Origin: Pseudarthrobacter phenanthrenivorans | GTDB lineage: Bacteria > Actinomycetota > Actinomycetes > Actinomycetales > Micrococcaceae | Length of the DNA stretch: 64,000 nucleotides | Direction of reading: 5' to 3' | NCBI RefSeq assembly: GCF_000813845.1 | Contig: NZ_JWTB01000019.1 | Span: 124,001-188,000 of the forward strand | In this document: one piece after another, positions 1 through 9,068 of the stretch | Numbering within the stretch: the first letter of the stretch is position 1 | Layout of the letters: every line of letters begins with the position of its first letter | Made by a program: the position numbers and the translations under genes | Notes under the pieces: model-generated | What the model was told of the DNA's origin: nothing | What the model saw: the letters and a program-made list of their open reading frames with translations, nothing else | The model's database searches: none

Positions 1-1787
1 CCGGCAGGAGGGCCCTGTGGGTGCAGGTCCCTGGCACAGGCCAGCAGGCGCATCATGTCGCGTCGTTCATCGGCACGTGCGGCCGCGTGCCCGGCGAGCC
101 TCGCCCCTTCCCAGGGCATTCCCACGGCACCCAGCAGCCGTGCAGCGCCCTCCACATCAGCCGGACGGAACCGCCCGGCCAGTACGGACACCCAGGCTTT
201 GCCTGCCGTGGCCAGGACCGCGGCTAGCTGGCTGTGGGCGGACGCCCGGGCCAGCGCCGTGGCGTGCGGGGCAAGATCGGCGGGACTCTCGTTCAGCAGC
301 GCTGCCTGGACCGCGGCCCAGTGCAGCGGCACGGCCCACAGGGCGGGGTCGTCCAGCTGGCCCAGCAATTTCCACGCCTCGTCCAGGTACTGCGCCACAC
401 GGGGTGTTTCGCGGAGCCGGGCGGCCGCGATGAGCAGTTCCCCCCACGGCAGCAGGCTGTACAGGTCTACGGACGTGTGGAGCATGGCCTCGCGTGCCCG
501 TTCCCACGCCCGGAGCAGTTCGGGTACGTCACCGTTGCGGCGGGCCAGTCCTACTTCCAGAGCCGCACACATGAACTCGTCGCGCGGGACCAGGGGCCAC
601 GGGTTGGCTTTGGCGGCTTCAGTGGCGGCGAGCCTGGCCTCCTCGGGTTTGTCCTGCATCATGGCGGCCCAGCCCTGGAGCAGCAGGAGCCGGGGCTGGG
701 CGGAATTTCCCCCCTGCCCCGCTGCCGCCGCCGACCGGCAGACAGTCTCCGCGAGGTGGGGGTCACCACTGTGAAGGGCCAGCAGGGCTGCGAGGGCTGC
801 CGGCGTTTCAGGCAGCGGAAGTGCGATGCGCGCAGAGTTCAGCATGTCCGAGGCGTGGATCAGCAGGGATATTCCCTGGTGCGGTTTGTCCCCCAGCGAT
901 GCGATGATGCCCTGGCCGGTCTGGACCAGCGCGGCTGCCAGGAGCGTTGGCGAGGCCGCAGGGGCGTCCGGCTGGAAGATCGACTCCGCACCGGATCTGT
1001 CACCGGCTCCGATCATGGCCACCGCTGCGAGCGGTGCGGAGGGCCCCACCCGGGCAGCGCCCAGCCAGCTGTAGACGTCCGCCGCCCGGGCGAGCATCCC
1101 GCGTTGGGCCCAAACAGAGGCTGCCACGTCTGCCCCGCGCCGCACATCCGGGGGGTCCGGGCTGACCAGGAGGGCGTCGATGATCCGTGCCGCGGCATCA
1201 AGCTCCCCGTCGCCGGCTGCGGCCTGGGCGCGCCTTGCCGCCGTTGCCAGCGGATCGGCGCCGGCCAGGAGCGCCTCCTCGTAGAGCTGGAATGCAAGCC
1301 GCGGGTCACCCTCCAGCGCCGCATCGGCCGCCTGTTCCAGTTCTGCAGCCACCCGGTGGTCGGCGAAGCCGCCACGGGCCAGCTCCCGGGCCAGGCTGCC
1401 AAGCGGTTGTCCGGCCGACATGAAGACCGATACGAGTTCGCGTTGGAGCGCATGCACCTTGGCCGTTGGGGTGCTGGCCAGCAGGGCATGCTGGACAGTT
1501 CCGAGTACCGTGCCGTCCGGCCGCAGCAGGCCCGCGGCCTCCGCCCGGTCCACCAGGGCGTCCAGGTCTTCCACTGTTCCGCTGTCGAGCTTGTGCTGCA
1601 GGTCTGCCGGCAGCGGCCCCGGGAGGGCGAAGCCCACCGAGAGTGCCAGCAGGAGGTCCCGGACGGCGGCCTGTGCACCCCTTAACTGGCTGGCGACCAG
1701 CTCCGTGACGTGGGGTGGATGCCCTTGGTGGTCGGGTGAAGCCTGCAGGGGTACGGGGCGTTCCGCCCGCTGGAGATGCCCGTCCAT
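1..1787 (-). CDS. Helical-repeat protein, probable body of a LuxR-type regulator (3' end outside window)
   Basis: The reverse strand is open without a stop from an ATG at 1787 to the left edge, giving at least 595 residues. The start lies one base after the TGA of the Hsp70-like gene, so the two are translationally coupled. The protein is Ala/Leu-rich and built of helical pairs (for example LLLLQGWAAMMQDKPEEARL), like the TPR-like arm that precedes the LuxR DNA-binding domain in MalT/STAND regulators. No Walker A or B motif is seen before the arm, so the NTPase module usual for such regulators is missing. The expected C-terminal HTH would lie beyond the window and cannot be confirmed. The reading frame is secure. 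The regulator identity is inference, and a non-DNA-binding TPR-like protein is the alternative. Confidence 0.7.
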   Translation of the reverse strand, partial: MDGHLQRAERPVPLQASPDHQGHPPHVTELVASQLRGAQAAVRDLLLALSVGFALPGPLPADLQHKLDSGTVEDLDALVDRAEAAGLLRPDGTVLGTVQHALLASTPTAKVHALQRELVSVFMSAGQPLGSLARELARGGFADHRVAAELEQAADAALEGDPRLAFQLYEEALLAGADPLATAARRAQAAAGDGELDAAARIIDALLVSPDPPDVRRGADVAASVWAQRGMLARAADVYSWLGAARVGPSAPLAAVAMIGAGDRSGAESIFQPDAPAASPTLLAAALVQTGQGIIASLGDKPHQGISLLIHASDMLNSARIALPLPETPAALAALLALHSGDPHLAETVCRSAAAAGQGGNSAQPRLLLLQGWAAMMQDKPEEARLAATEAAKANPWPLVPRDEFMCAALEVGLARRNGDVPELLRAWERAREAMLHTSVDLYSLLPWGELLIAAARLRETPRVAQYLDEAWKLLGQLDDPALWAVPLHWAAVQAALLNESPADLAPHATALARASAHSQLAAVLATAGKAWVSVLAGRFRPADVEGAARLLGAVGMPWEGARLAGHAAARADERRDMMRLLACARDLHPQGPPA

Positions 1788-1788
1788 G

Positions 1789-3885
1789 TCAGGCCGCCGG
1801 AGGAGTGGTCGGGGCCGTTGCCATGGCGGTTTCTTCAACAGGGGGTGTTGTTTCGGCTGGTGGCGCCTGGGGCGTTGGGCTGGCTTCCGCGGCCAGGTCT
1901 GTTGGGGTCAGGGAAGGTTCGGTGGTGTCCGTAGGACTCGGGCTGTCCGTTGCGGTGGGCGTTCCGGTGTCCCCCGCCGGAGGCTCCGTCGCCCCGGGGG
2001 TCGTGGGGTCGGTGGTTCCGGGATCGGTGGTTCCAGGATCAGTCGTTCCGGGATCAGTTGGATCCTGGGTGTCCGTCGCTGTGGGGTCACCTGGCGTCTG
2101 GGTCGCCGGAGGGGTTGTGGGATCCCCGGTGGCGGATTCGGCGGTTGGCGCGGTCCCGTCCGTTGCCCCTGGGGCTGGTGCTCCGGCCCCTGTTCCGTCC
2201 GTGCCCGGATCACCCGGGACCGCCGGTGCACCGGCGGCGGCTGCCGGGCCTTCCGCGGCAGGGCCGGCTGCCGGAGGATTTGCTCCCGCCGTGGGCGTTG
2301 CGTTGACGGCAGCCTGTCCGCTGGTGGGGAGGGCGGAGGCACTCAGCCCCGGTCCCTGTGCAAGGGGTTTCCTGGCGCTGGCCTCAACGCCGGCGAGTGG
2401 CTGTGGGCTGTCCGGGGCAGTGGCTCCCCCGCCGCCGGTGTCCGCAGCGCCGGAACCGCCGGTGGTGCTTGCCCCGGCCTGGGGCACGAACATCGCGGTC
2501 AGGCTGCCGAAGCCGTCCGGGCTTTGCGCGGCGGTGGCCGTGAGGACTGTGAGGAGGGCCGCGGCTGCGGCCACGGCGGTTACCCGCACGGTGGGTGCCG
2601 GGGCATGCGCTCCCCGGCGCCTGCGTTGCGGGCCGCGGAGGGCCGGGCCCGCGGGGGCGCCTGCCACCAGCGTGTACTTGCGCGACCAGCTGGGCCTGCC
2701 GGCTACGGGCGGAGCAGGCGGTACGACGGCGGGAACGACGGCGGCCAGTGCCTCATCGGCGCCTGCCTCGGACCGTGCCGGGGCAGCAGCCTCTGCGGCA
2801 GCATGGTGGGCAAGGACGGCGGCCACCGCCGCCCCAAGGCAAATGGCCGACTTGGGGTCGGCGTCGACGGCGACCGGAAGGTCCAGTTCCTCCGATACCA
2901 CCTGGGCCACCAGGGGAATCCGCGAGGATCCGCCGATCAGCAGCACCGTGGAGAGGTCTGCCGGTGCAAGCTGAAGCTGGGCCAGGGAGCGTTCAAGCGC
3001 GGCCACGGTTTCATGCACGGGTTCTTCGATCAAGGCTTCGAACTCGGCACGGACCAGGCGGACCTGCTGCTGGACGCCGGGCAGGAGCACCGGGATGGTG
3101 GCCTCGCTGTCCACGGACAGCGCTTCCTTGGCCTCGACGCATTCGCGCCGGAGCCGGGCCAGGGCGCCCAGCACTGCCGGGTCCGCGGGGTCCAGGCCGT
3201 CCAGCGCATTCCCGGTGTGGGCGGCAACGTAGCGGAACAGGGCCGCGTCGAAGTCGGCGCCGCCAAGGTCTTCGATGCCCTCGGGGCGGCCCAGGAGCTC
3301 AAAGCGGCTGCTGCCGGCCTTCCGCAGGACGGCCGTGTCGAAGGTGCCGCCCCCGAGGTCGTAGACGGCGATGGTGCTGCCTTCCTCCACCCTCACCTGT
3401 GAGGCGTAATGCAGGGCTGCCGCCTCGGGCTCGGGGAGGAGGGTCACGTTGTGCAGTCCGTGGGCTGCGAGGGCGTCGCGGATGCTGGAGAGGCGGTGGC
3501 TGCCCCACGCGGCGGGGTGGGTCAGGAAGACCTCCGACGCCGGACCGCCCTCGCGTTCGGCGGCCCGGTCCGCCACCCAGCGTGCCATGGTGGCGAAGAT
3601 GTCCTCGGGCTGCAGGGCGAGTGTCCCCAGGATGATGGGAACCTCATCGCCGATCCGGCGCTTGAATTCGCGCACCACGCGTTCCGGGAAGTCCAGGCCG
3701 CGGCGTTCCGCTGCTTCTCCCACCAGGACGGCACCCTGCTCCGGATAGTAGAGCACGGAGGGGATCGCGGCTCCGCGCGCGCCCAGCGGCAGGCACTCGG
3801 GCACGCGTGAAGCACCATGGTCAAAACGTACAACGGCAGCTGCCGTGAAACTGGTCCCGACGTCAACGGCGAGAGCGTAGCTCAT
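1789..3885 (-). CDS. Hsp70-like ATPase with membrane anchor and Pro/Thr-rich tail
   Basis: About 698 residues. The N-terminal 370 form an actin-fold Hsp70 nucleotide-binding domain: DVGTSF (phosphate 1), DLGGGTFD (phosphate 2) and IGGSSRIP (adenosine motif). There is no recognisable DnaK substrate-binding domain. A basic stretch (PQRRRRGAH) precedes one hydrophobic segment at about 432-453. A Pro/Thr/Asp/Gly-rich tail of about 230 residues follows, with tandem TDPGT units. Expected topology is a cytoplasmic ATPase, one membrane span and an external or wall-spanning tail. ATG at 3885 is preferred over an in-frame TTG at 3918 because a GAGG box lies just upstream. It is coupled to the downstream helical-repeat gene. 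The family is clear; the role (membrane sensor or chaperone-like switch for its partner) is inference. Confidence 0.85.
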   Translation of the reverse strand: MSYALAVDVGTSFTAAAVVRFDHGASRVPECLPLGARGAAIPSVLYYPEQGAVLVGEAAERRGLDFPERVVREFKRRIGDEVPIILGTLALQPEDIFATMARWVADRAAEREGGPASEVFLTHPAAWGSHRLSSIRDALAAHGLHNVTLLPEPEAAALHYASQVRVEEGSTIAVYDLGGGTFDTAVLRKAGSSRFELLGRPEGIEDLGGADFDAALFRYVAAHTGNALDGLDPADPAVLGALARLRRECVEAKEALSVDSEATIPVLLPGVQQQVRLVRAEFEALIEEPVHETVAALERSLAQLQLAPADLSTVLLIGGSSRIPLVAQVVSEELDLPVAVDADPKSAICLGAAVAAVLAHHAAAEAAAPARSEAGADEALAAVVPAVVPPAPPVAGRPSWSRKYTLVAGAPAGPALRGPQRRRRGAHAPAPTVRVTAVAAAAALLTVLTATAAQSPDGFGSLTAMFVPQAGASTTGGSGAADTGGGGATAPDSPQPLAGVEASARKPLAQGPGLSASALPTSGQAAVNATPTAGANPPAAGPAAEGPAAAAGAPAVPGDPGTDGTGAGAPAPGATDGTAPTAESATGDPTTPPATQTPGDPTATDTQDPTDPGTTDPGTTDPGTTDPTTPGATEPPAGDTGTPTATDSPSPTDTTEPSLTPTDLAAEASPTPQAPPAETTPPVEETAMATAPTTPPAA
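2006..2062 (-). repeat. Tandem 15-nt repeats coding TDPGT units
   Basis: About three and a half imperfect 15-base units (GGATCGGTGGTTCCG type on the plus strand) encode the repeated TDPGT pentapeptide in the tail of the Hsp70-like protein. In-frame copies of this kind can change tail length by slippage. Confidence 0.7.
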
Positions 3886-4069
3886 GGATACCTCGAAAGG
3901 CTGGTGGTCCACCTGCAAGCTTCATCACAGTGAACAGTCACCAAATTAGCATTCCGGGGAAGCCGGGAACAGCCCTGTTGCTACATCGAATGGTTAAACG
4001 GCAAACACGGCCTTGAAGGCCCTCAAATTCAGGCCTAAAGGCACTTGTATCGGGCCCGGTCGGTCCGGA

Positions 4070-5158
4070 TTAAAGGCCGGAGTATGAGTGGAGCCCGTTG
4101 AAGAACGTGTTCACGATGGTGAAGTTAAAGATCACGCACAGGTAGCCCACGATCGACAGCCATGCGGCCCGGGTTCCGGTCCAGCCGCGGGTGGCGCGGG
4201 CGTGGAGGTAGCCTGCGTAGACCACCCAGATCACGAAGGTCCACACTTCCTTGGTGTCCCAGCCCCAGAACCGGCCCCAGGCCTTCTCTGCCCAGATTGC
4301 GCCGAACATCAGGGTGAAGGTCCAGCCGATGAAGGCGATGGCGTTGATGCGGTAGGAAAGGTTCTCCAGGCTGAGCGCCGACGGCACCAGGCGCATGAAA
4401 CCAAGCTTGTCGGCACCGCCGGCCGCCACGGTCTTCTGCCGCTGGGACTGCACCAGCTGCAGGGCGGACATGGCGAAGGTCAGGGTGAAGAGGGCGGAGG
4501 ACAGCACCGCAATGGAAACGTGGATGACCAGCCAGTAGCTCTGCAGGGCGGGAACCAGGTGGCCCACTGGGGTCCAGAAAGCCACGGACGCGGCAACGAG
4601 CATGATGATGACCAGGCCCACCACGAAGGTGCCCAGGAAGCGGAGGTCGCGCCGGATCAGTGAGAGCAGGAAAACGGCCGCGACAAGGAAGGCGCCGGTG
4701 GTGAGGAATTCGTACATGTTCCCCCACGGCACGCGGCCTGCGCCGAGCGCCCGGGTGACCACGCCGGCACCGTGGATGACGGCGGCGAGGGTGGTCAGGG
4801 CTACGGCGACCCGCGCCGGCACCCGGCGTTCCGTGGCGTACTTCATGTCGCCGTCGGCCGTCATGACGCCGCCTGTTCCTGATCCGCCGGCCTTGGCAGC
4901 GGACGACGACGGGCGCTCGGCCCGGTCTGCCGGCCCGTCAAGGCGGCCCCCGGCAGAGCCCGCACCGACGCCGGCGACGGCCGGAACCTTGGCGGCAACG
5001 CCGGCCTGCGCTGCCTTAAGGTCCACCGCCCGCAGCGCCTTGCTGCTCTTGGCCAGGTCCCAGGCGAAGGCGATGAAGGCCACCGTGTAGGTACCCGCCG
5101 CCAGCAGCATGAAGAGTTCGCTGTACTGGCCCATGGTTTCGTTGATTCCAAATGGCAT
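4070..5158 (-). CDS. ccsB: System II cytochrome c maturation protein CcsB
   Basis: 362 residues, polytopic membrane protein of the CcmC/CcsA superfamily. With ResB it exports haem and ligates it to apocytochrome c on the outer face of the membrane. The haem-handling signature WGWDTKE is at about 298-304, and WGNMYEF at about 144-150 is also typical. Conserved histidines occur in VIHG, WLVIH and GLHSYS. A polar Ala/Gly-rich insert at about 50-105 separates the first helix from the rest. The ATG shares its A with the TAA of resB (1-base overlap), so the two are coupled. It is the last gene of the operon. High certainty. Confidence 0.95.
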   Translation of the reverse strand: MPFGINETMGQYSELFMLLAAGTYTVAFIAFAWDLAKSSKALRAVDLKAAQAGVAAKVPAVAGVGAGSAGGRLDGPADRAERPSSSAAKAGGSGTGGVMTADGDMKYATERRVPARVAVALTTLAAVIHGAGVVTRALGAGRVPWGNMYEFLTTGAFLVAAVFLLSLIRRDLRFLGTFVVGLVIIMLVAASVAFWTPVGHLVPALQSYWLVIHVSIAVLSSALFTLTFAMSALQLVQSQRQKTVAAGGADKLGFMRLVPSALSLENLSYRINAIAFIGWTFTLMFGAIWAEKAWGRFWGWDTKEVWTFVIWVVYAGYLHARATRGWTGTRAAWLSIVGYLCVIFNFTIVNTFFNGLHSYSGL

Positions 5159-6954
5159 TACTGGTCCTTTTCGGGCCCGGTGGGGCCTGCTGGGGTGGTG
5201 ACGGAGCCGTCGGCATTTTCGGCGGGGCCTGCGGCGTTATCGACGGAGCCTGCGACATTATCGCTTGTCCGGCTGGGAGTTTGCTGGGATCCGCCGGCAA
5301 CTTCGGCGGCCTGGCCTTCGTCTCCCCCGTCCGGGAGCTGCCACTCCGTGGAGAAGAGTTTCCGGAGCGCCGCTGCCTCGCCGGCAAGGCGGTGGTCCTC
5401 GCCGCGGGCCAGGAGGCCGTATTCCACCATGGTGCGGCCGTCCGCCGCGGTGCCCGTACGCACCCAGACGCGGCGGCGGTTGACGTAGAGCGACAGGATC
5501 AGCCCGGCTACGGCAAGGAGGGCGAAGACCAGTGCGGACACCTGGCCCGGGTTGTGGTGGATGTCCACGCCGATGTAGCGCTTCACGCCGTCGAAGCTGA
5601 TGCTGCCCTTGCCGTCCGGCAGGGTGTAGGTGGAGCCGGGAGCCAGGGTGATGCCGCCGGCTGCAAGGTTCCTGGCGTTCAGCGGGGTGAGGTTCTTGAC
5701 GTCGAGTTCAAAGACGTTCTGCGGAGCGCCGGTGTCCAGGCCCAGGTTCCCGTAATAGGAGTTCAGGGTCAGCTGCGGGTTGAAGAGTTCGGGGTCGGCG
5801 CTGAATGACACGTTCTTGTCCGTGACGAACGCGGTGGGAAGGAAGAAGCCTACGAAACCCAGCTGGTCCGGCTTGGCGTCCGGGACCTTGATCACCACGG
5901 AGGAGTAGTAGTTCTCCCCCTGCAGCTTGGCCACCACCGGCCCCTGCATGGCCACGTTGCCGGCACCGTCCCGGATGGTCACCACGGGGGCATAGCCGTT
6001 GCCGGTGAGGTAGATGCTGGTGCCGCCCAGGCTGACGGGATCGTTCACCTTCAGGATTTCCTGCTTGGGCGGGGCGTCCGGGTTCTCCTTCGTGGTCACG
6101 GTGGCCGCAAAGTCGATGGGCTGTCCGAATTTGCCCTTGGATTCGCGGTCGAACGTGATGTTGAACTTGTCCAGCTGGAGCGAGTAGGGCTGCAGCTGGC
6201 TGGACTGGAAGTTGGTGCCCGGATTAAACTGGTCGTAGCCCACCAGGGTGTTCACGAAGGTGTCGCCTTCCACCAGGATGCGCTGGCCGCTGTAGCCGAA
6301 CAGGCCGCCGGCGGCGACGGATACCAGCACCCCGATCAGCGAGGTGTGGAAGACAAGGTTCCCCACCTCCTTCAGGAAGCCGCGTTCGGCACCCAGGGAC
6401 GGCAGGGCGCCGTCGGCATCCCTGACCTCCACCCGGTAGCCGCGCTTGCGCAACAGCCCGGCCGCGTTGTTGATGGCGTCCGACGCCGGGATCCCGGCGT
6501 CGGACGGAATCACCAGGGTGCCGTATTCGGGCAGCCGGGACAGGCGCTGCGGGGTACGCGGCGGCTGGGAGCGCATGGCCTTGTAATGGGCGATGGCGCG
6601 CGGAACCACGCAGCCGATCAGCGAAATGAACAGCAGCAGGTAGATGGCGGAGAACCACACCGAGGAGTAGACGTCGTAGAGCTGGAGGGTGTCCAGCAGC
6701 TTTCCGTAGTCCGGGTGGTCCTTGATGTATTGGGTGACGGTGGCCGGGTTCGCGGGCCGCTGCGGGAACAGCGAGCCGGGCACGGCGGCGACGGCGAGGA
6801 GCAGCAGGAGGAACAGCGCGGTGCGCATGCTGGTCAGCTGGGTCCAGGCCCACCGCAGCATGCCCTTGGGGCCCAGGGCGGGGAGGGCAGCCTGGGCCTT
6901 CGCCTCCGCGACGGGGGCGGTTTGCTTCTTCTTTACGTTCACACGCTCGCTCAT
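5158..6954 (-). CDS. resB: Cytochrome c biogenesis protein ResB
   Basis: About 598 residues. ResB partners CcsB in system II haem delivery. Three N-terminal helices (MRTALFLLLLLAV; AIYLLLFISLIGCVV; LVFHTSLIGVLVSVAAGG) come before a large extracytoplasmic domain. A last helix (ALVFALLAVAGLILSLYV) and a cytoplasmic tail rich in Ala, Gly and Pro follow. The reading frame stays open to 7269, but the start chosen is ATG at 6954 (MSERVNVKKK). It overlaps the ccdA stop by one base and fits the family length; upstream of it the frame is antisense-like Arg/Pro-rich sequence. Well supported. Confidence 0.94.
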   Translation of the reverse strand: MSERVNVKKKQTAPVAEAKAQAALPALGPKGMLRWAWTQLTSMRTALFLLLLLAVAAVPGSLFPQRPANPATVTQYIKDHPDYGKLLDTLQLYDVYSSVWFSAIYLLLFISLIGCVVPRAIAHYKAMRSQPPRTPQRLSRLPEYGTLVIPSDAGIPASDAINNAAGLLRKRGYRVEVRDADGALPSLGAERGFLKEVGNLVFHTSLIGVLVSVAAGGLFGYSGQRILVEGDTFVNTLVGYDQFNPGTNFQSSQLQPYSLQLDKFNITFDRESKGKFGQPIDFAATVTTKENPDAPPKQEILKVNDPVSLGGTSIYLTGNGYAPVVTIRDGAGNVAMQGPVVAKLQGENYYSSVVIKVPDAKPDQLGFVGFFLPTAFVTDKNVSFSADPELFNPQLTLNSYYGNLGLDTGAPQNVFELDVKNLTPLNARNLAAGGITLAPGSTYTLPDGKGSISFDGVKRYIGVDIHHNPGQVSALVFALLAVAGLILSLYVNRRRVWVRTGTAADGRTMVEYGLLARGEDHRLAGEAAALRKLFSTEWQLPDGGDEGQAAEVAGGSQQTPSRTSDNVAGSVDNAAGPAENADGSVTTPAGPTGPEKDQ

Positions 6955-7709
6955 CAGATCGGCAACTTCACGTCGGTTTGGAACCAGTACTGCAGCCCGG
7001 TGACCCAGGCACCCCATACGCCGGTGGCCATCAGCAGGCCCAGCACCACCAGGATCCCGCCGCCGGTCCGCTGGATGGCGAGCCGGTGCCTGCGGAAGAA
7101 TGCCATGACACCCATCCCCCGGCGCAGGGCCAGCGCGATCAGCAGGAACGGAATGCCCAGTCCCAGGCTGTAGACGAAGGCAAGGAAGGCGCCCTTTGCG
7201 GCCGAGGACCCTCCGGAGAGGCTCAGCAGCTGGACGGCGGAGTAGGTGGGACCGATGCACGGAGCCCATCCCAGGCCGAAGGTCAGGCCCAGCAGCGGCG
7301 CACCCCAGAGCCCGGCGGGCGGCTTGGCATGGATCTTTGCGTCCCGCTGCAGCCAGCTGAAGCCGCCCATGAAGACGATGCCCATGATGATCACCAGGAC
7401 GCCCAGCAGCTGCGTGATCCAGGCGTTCTGGCTGCCGGTGATCAGGGTGCCCAGCTGGCCGAACGCGCCGCCGAGCAGGACGAAGATCACGGAGAAGCCA
7501 AGGACGAACAGCCCGATCCCGGCCAGCATCCGGCCGCGTTTTTGCTTCTGCAGGTCCACCCCGCTCAGCCCTGTGACGTAGCCCAGGTATCCGGGGACCA
7601 GGGGAAGGACGCAGGGGGAAAGGAACGACACCAGTCCGGCGAGCAGCGCCACCGGAATGGCCAGCAGGATGGAGCCGCTGAGGATGGCTTCGGCGAAGGG
7701 GCTGTTCAC
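6954..7709 (-). CDS. ccdA: Thiol-disulfide transport membrane protein CcdA
   Basis: 251 residues, six predicted helices, CcdA/DsbD family. It carries reducing equivalents across the membrane from thioredoxin to an external thioredoxin-like protein, which keeps apocytochrome cysteines reduced. The two redox cysteines are visible in FLSPCVLPLVPGYLGYV near residue 30 and in GWAPCIGPT. The start is a GTG at 7709. Its partner is probably the TlpA-like lipoprotein encoded just upstream (13-base gap). The stop overlaps the resB ATG. High certainty. Confidence 0.95.
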   Translation of the reverse strand: MNSPFAEAILSGSILLAIPVALLAGLVSFLSPCVLPLVPGYLGYVTGLSGVDLQKQKRGRMLAGIGLFVLGFSVIFVLLGGAFGQLGTLITGSQNAWITQLLGVLVIIMGIVFMGGFSWLQRDAKIHAKPPAGLWGAPLLGLTFGLGWAPCIGPTYSAVQLLSLSGGSSAAKGAFLAFVYSLGLGIPFLLIALALRRGMGVMAFFRRHRLAIQRTGGGILVVLGLLMATGVWGAWVTGLQYWFQTDVKLPI

Positions 7710-7722
7710 GGTGCCGGCCGCC

Positions 7723-8334
7723 CTACTCCGCCACGGCGGCAGTGATAAGGGCTTTCAGGGTGCCCTTTTCGATCTCGCCGAGGACACGGGAGGCCACCCG
7801 CCCCTGCTTGTCCAGGACCAGGGTGGTGGGCACGGCACCGGGGGGCACCAGGCCGGACACGGACAGCAGGACGCCGCCGTCCTTGTCGTCAAAGCTGGGG
7901 TAGGTCAGGTTGAACGTCTTCTCGAACGCCTCGGCCGTGGGCTTCTCGTCCCGGAGGTTGACGCCGAAGAACTGCACTCCCTGGTCCTTGAACTCCTGGT
8001 GCAGCGCTTCGAGGAGTGGTGCTTCCACCCGGCAGGGCGCGCAGGCGGCGAACCAGAAGTTCAGGACGCTCACCTTGCCCTGGAAGTCGGCAGGGGTTAC
8101 GGCGGTGCCGTCGAAGAGGGCGCCCTGGATCTGCACGGCTTCCTTGCGGTCTCCGGCGGCGAACTCCGTGACGGAGCCGTCACCGGCAACATAGTTCTTG
8201 TTGTCCCCCGCCTTGGCCTGCTTGGCCAGTGCATCCTCCTGGGCACAGCCGGACAGGCCAAGGGTCAGCGCGGTCAGGGCCACGCCGCCGGCGGCCAGCA
8301 GGCCCCGGCGGGAGGGAAGGTTGTGATAGCTCAC
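7723..8334 (-). CDS. TlpA/ResA-type thioredoxin-like lipoprotein
   Basis: 203 residues. The N-terminal signal ends in a lipobox (LGLSGC, after a Pro-Ser-Arg-Arg basic region), so it should be a membrane-anchored lipoprotein. The AhpC/TSA-thioredoxin fold carries the redox motif CAPC in FAACAPCRVEAP. In system II this protein receives electrons from CcdA and reduces the CXXCH cysteines of apocytochrome c. The start is GTG at 8334, two bases after the phosphatase stop. ResA is the closest functional equivalent; general TlpA-like is the safe name. Confidence 0.9.
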   Translation of the reverse strand: MSYHNLPSRRGLLAAGGVALTALTLGLSGCAQEDALAKQAKAGDNKNYVAGDGSVTEFAAGDRKEAVQIQGALFDGTAVTPADFQGKVSVLNFWFAACAPCRVEAPLLEALHQEFKDQGVQFFGVNLRDEKPTAEAFEKTFNLTYPSFDDKDGGVLLSVSGLVPPGAVPTTLVLDKQGRVASRVLGEIEKGTLKALITAAVAE

Positions 8335-8336
8335 TG

Positions 8337-9017
8337 CTAGGCTCCAGGGGTGCTGGCGGCACCGGGAAGAAGGGATGCCGCGGGTTCGTTGTACTCGACC
8401 CGCAGCAGCGAGCCGTCGTCAGCGAACACCAGGGACGTAACGGATGTCAGGGTGCACTCGCGCTTGCGCGGGTCATGCCAGAGGGGCCGGCCTTCCGCGC
8501 TCAGCCGTGCCGCCCAGATCGGCAACTGGTGGCTCACCAGGATGGCTTCGGGACCGCCGGCGCCAAAATCGCCGTCGGCCAGCTCAATCGCCCGCAGCCG
8601 CGCATCCCGCGCAGCTTCAGCCATCCTCGCCGCCTGCCGCTTATAGGGTTCCCCCCAGGACGGGCGCAGGGGGTTGACCAGGTGCGGCCAGTGCCTGGGC
8701 CGGCGCAGTTCCGCCTGGGTGACCCGCATGCCCTCGAAGTAGTTTTCCGCCTCGATGATCCGCTGGTCAGTATGGACGGGCAGGTGCAGGGCTTCCGACG
8801 TCGGACGCGCGGTTTCCTGCGCACGCTCCAGCGGGGAGGCGGCCAGGTAGGTGATCCGGGCACCGTACGCGGCACGCTGCCGGAAGTGCTCGGCGAGCGT
8901 CCGCGCCATCTCCTGCCCCAGCTCGGAGAGGTGGAATTCGGGAAGCCGCCCATAGAGCACGCCGTCGGGATTATGGACCTCGCCGTGGCGGAGCAGATGG
9001 ACAGTGGCTTGGGGCAT
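8337..9017 (-). CDS. Histidine phosphatase family protein
   Basis: 226 residues. Branch-1 histidine phosphatase (phosphoglycerate mutase-like) with the catalytic LLRHGEV near the N-terminus, a downstream RAQETA element (second arginine) and a later SHQLPIWAA segment with the second catalytic histidine. The substrate cannot be told from sequence. It is the first gene of the cytochrome c maturation operon and ends two bases before the thioredoxin gene. No strong Shine-Dalgarno is visible before the ATG at 9017, so leaderless translation is possible. Confidence 0.88.
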   Translation of the reverse strand: MPQATVHLLRHGEVHNPDGVLYGRLPEFHLSELGQEMARTLAEHFRQRAAYGARITYLAASPLERAQETARPTSEALHLPVHTDQRIIEAENYFEGMRVTQAELRRPRHWPHLVNPLRPSWGEPYKRQAARMAEAARDARLRAIELADGDFGAGGPEAILVSHQLPIWAARLSAEGRPLWHDPRKRECTLTSVTSLVFADDGSLLRVEYNEPAASLLPGAASTPGA

Positions 9018-9068
9018 GTTTACCAGTTTCTCAAAGATGGCGTGCGATCCGAAATCATCGCAGCTGCT

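Noticed and set aside
234..1685. Long plus-strand open frame of 483 codons
   Set aside because: It is the codon-aligned antisense of the minus-strand helical-repeat gene; its product is Gly/Arg/Pro/Cys-rich without domain features.
1420..3402. Plus-strand frames opposite the Hsp70-like gene
   Set aside because: Antisense of a GC-rich gene; composition is Arg/Gly/Ser-rich and no start signal or motif is present.
6955..7269. N-terminal extension of resB
   Set aside because: It overlaps ccdA out of frame, and the Met at 6954 gives the normal family start.
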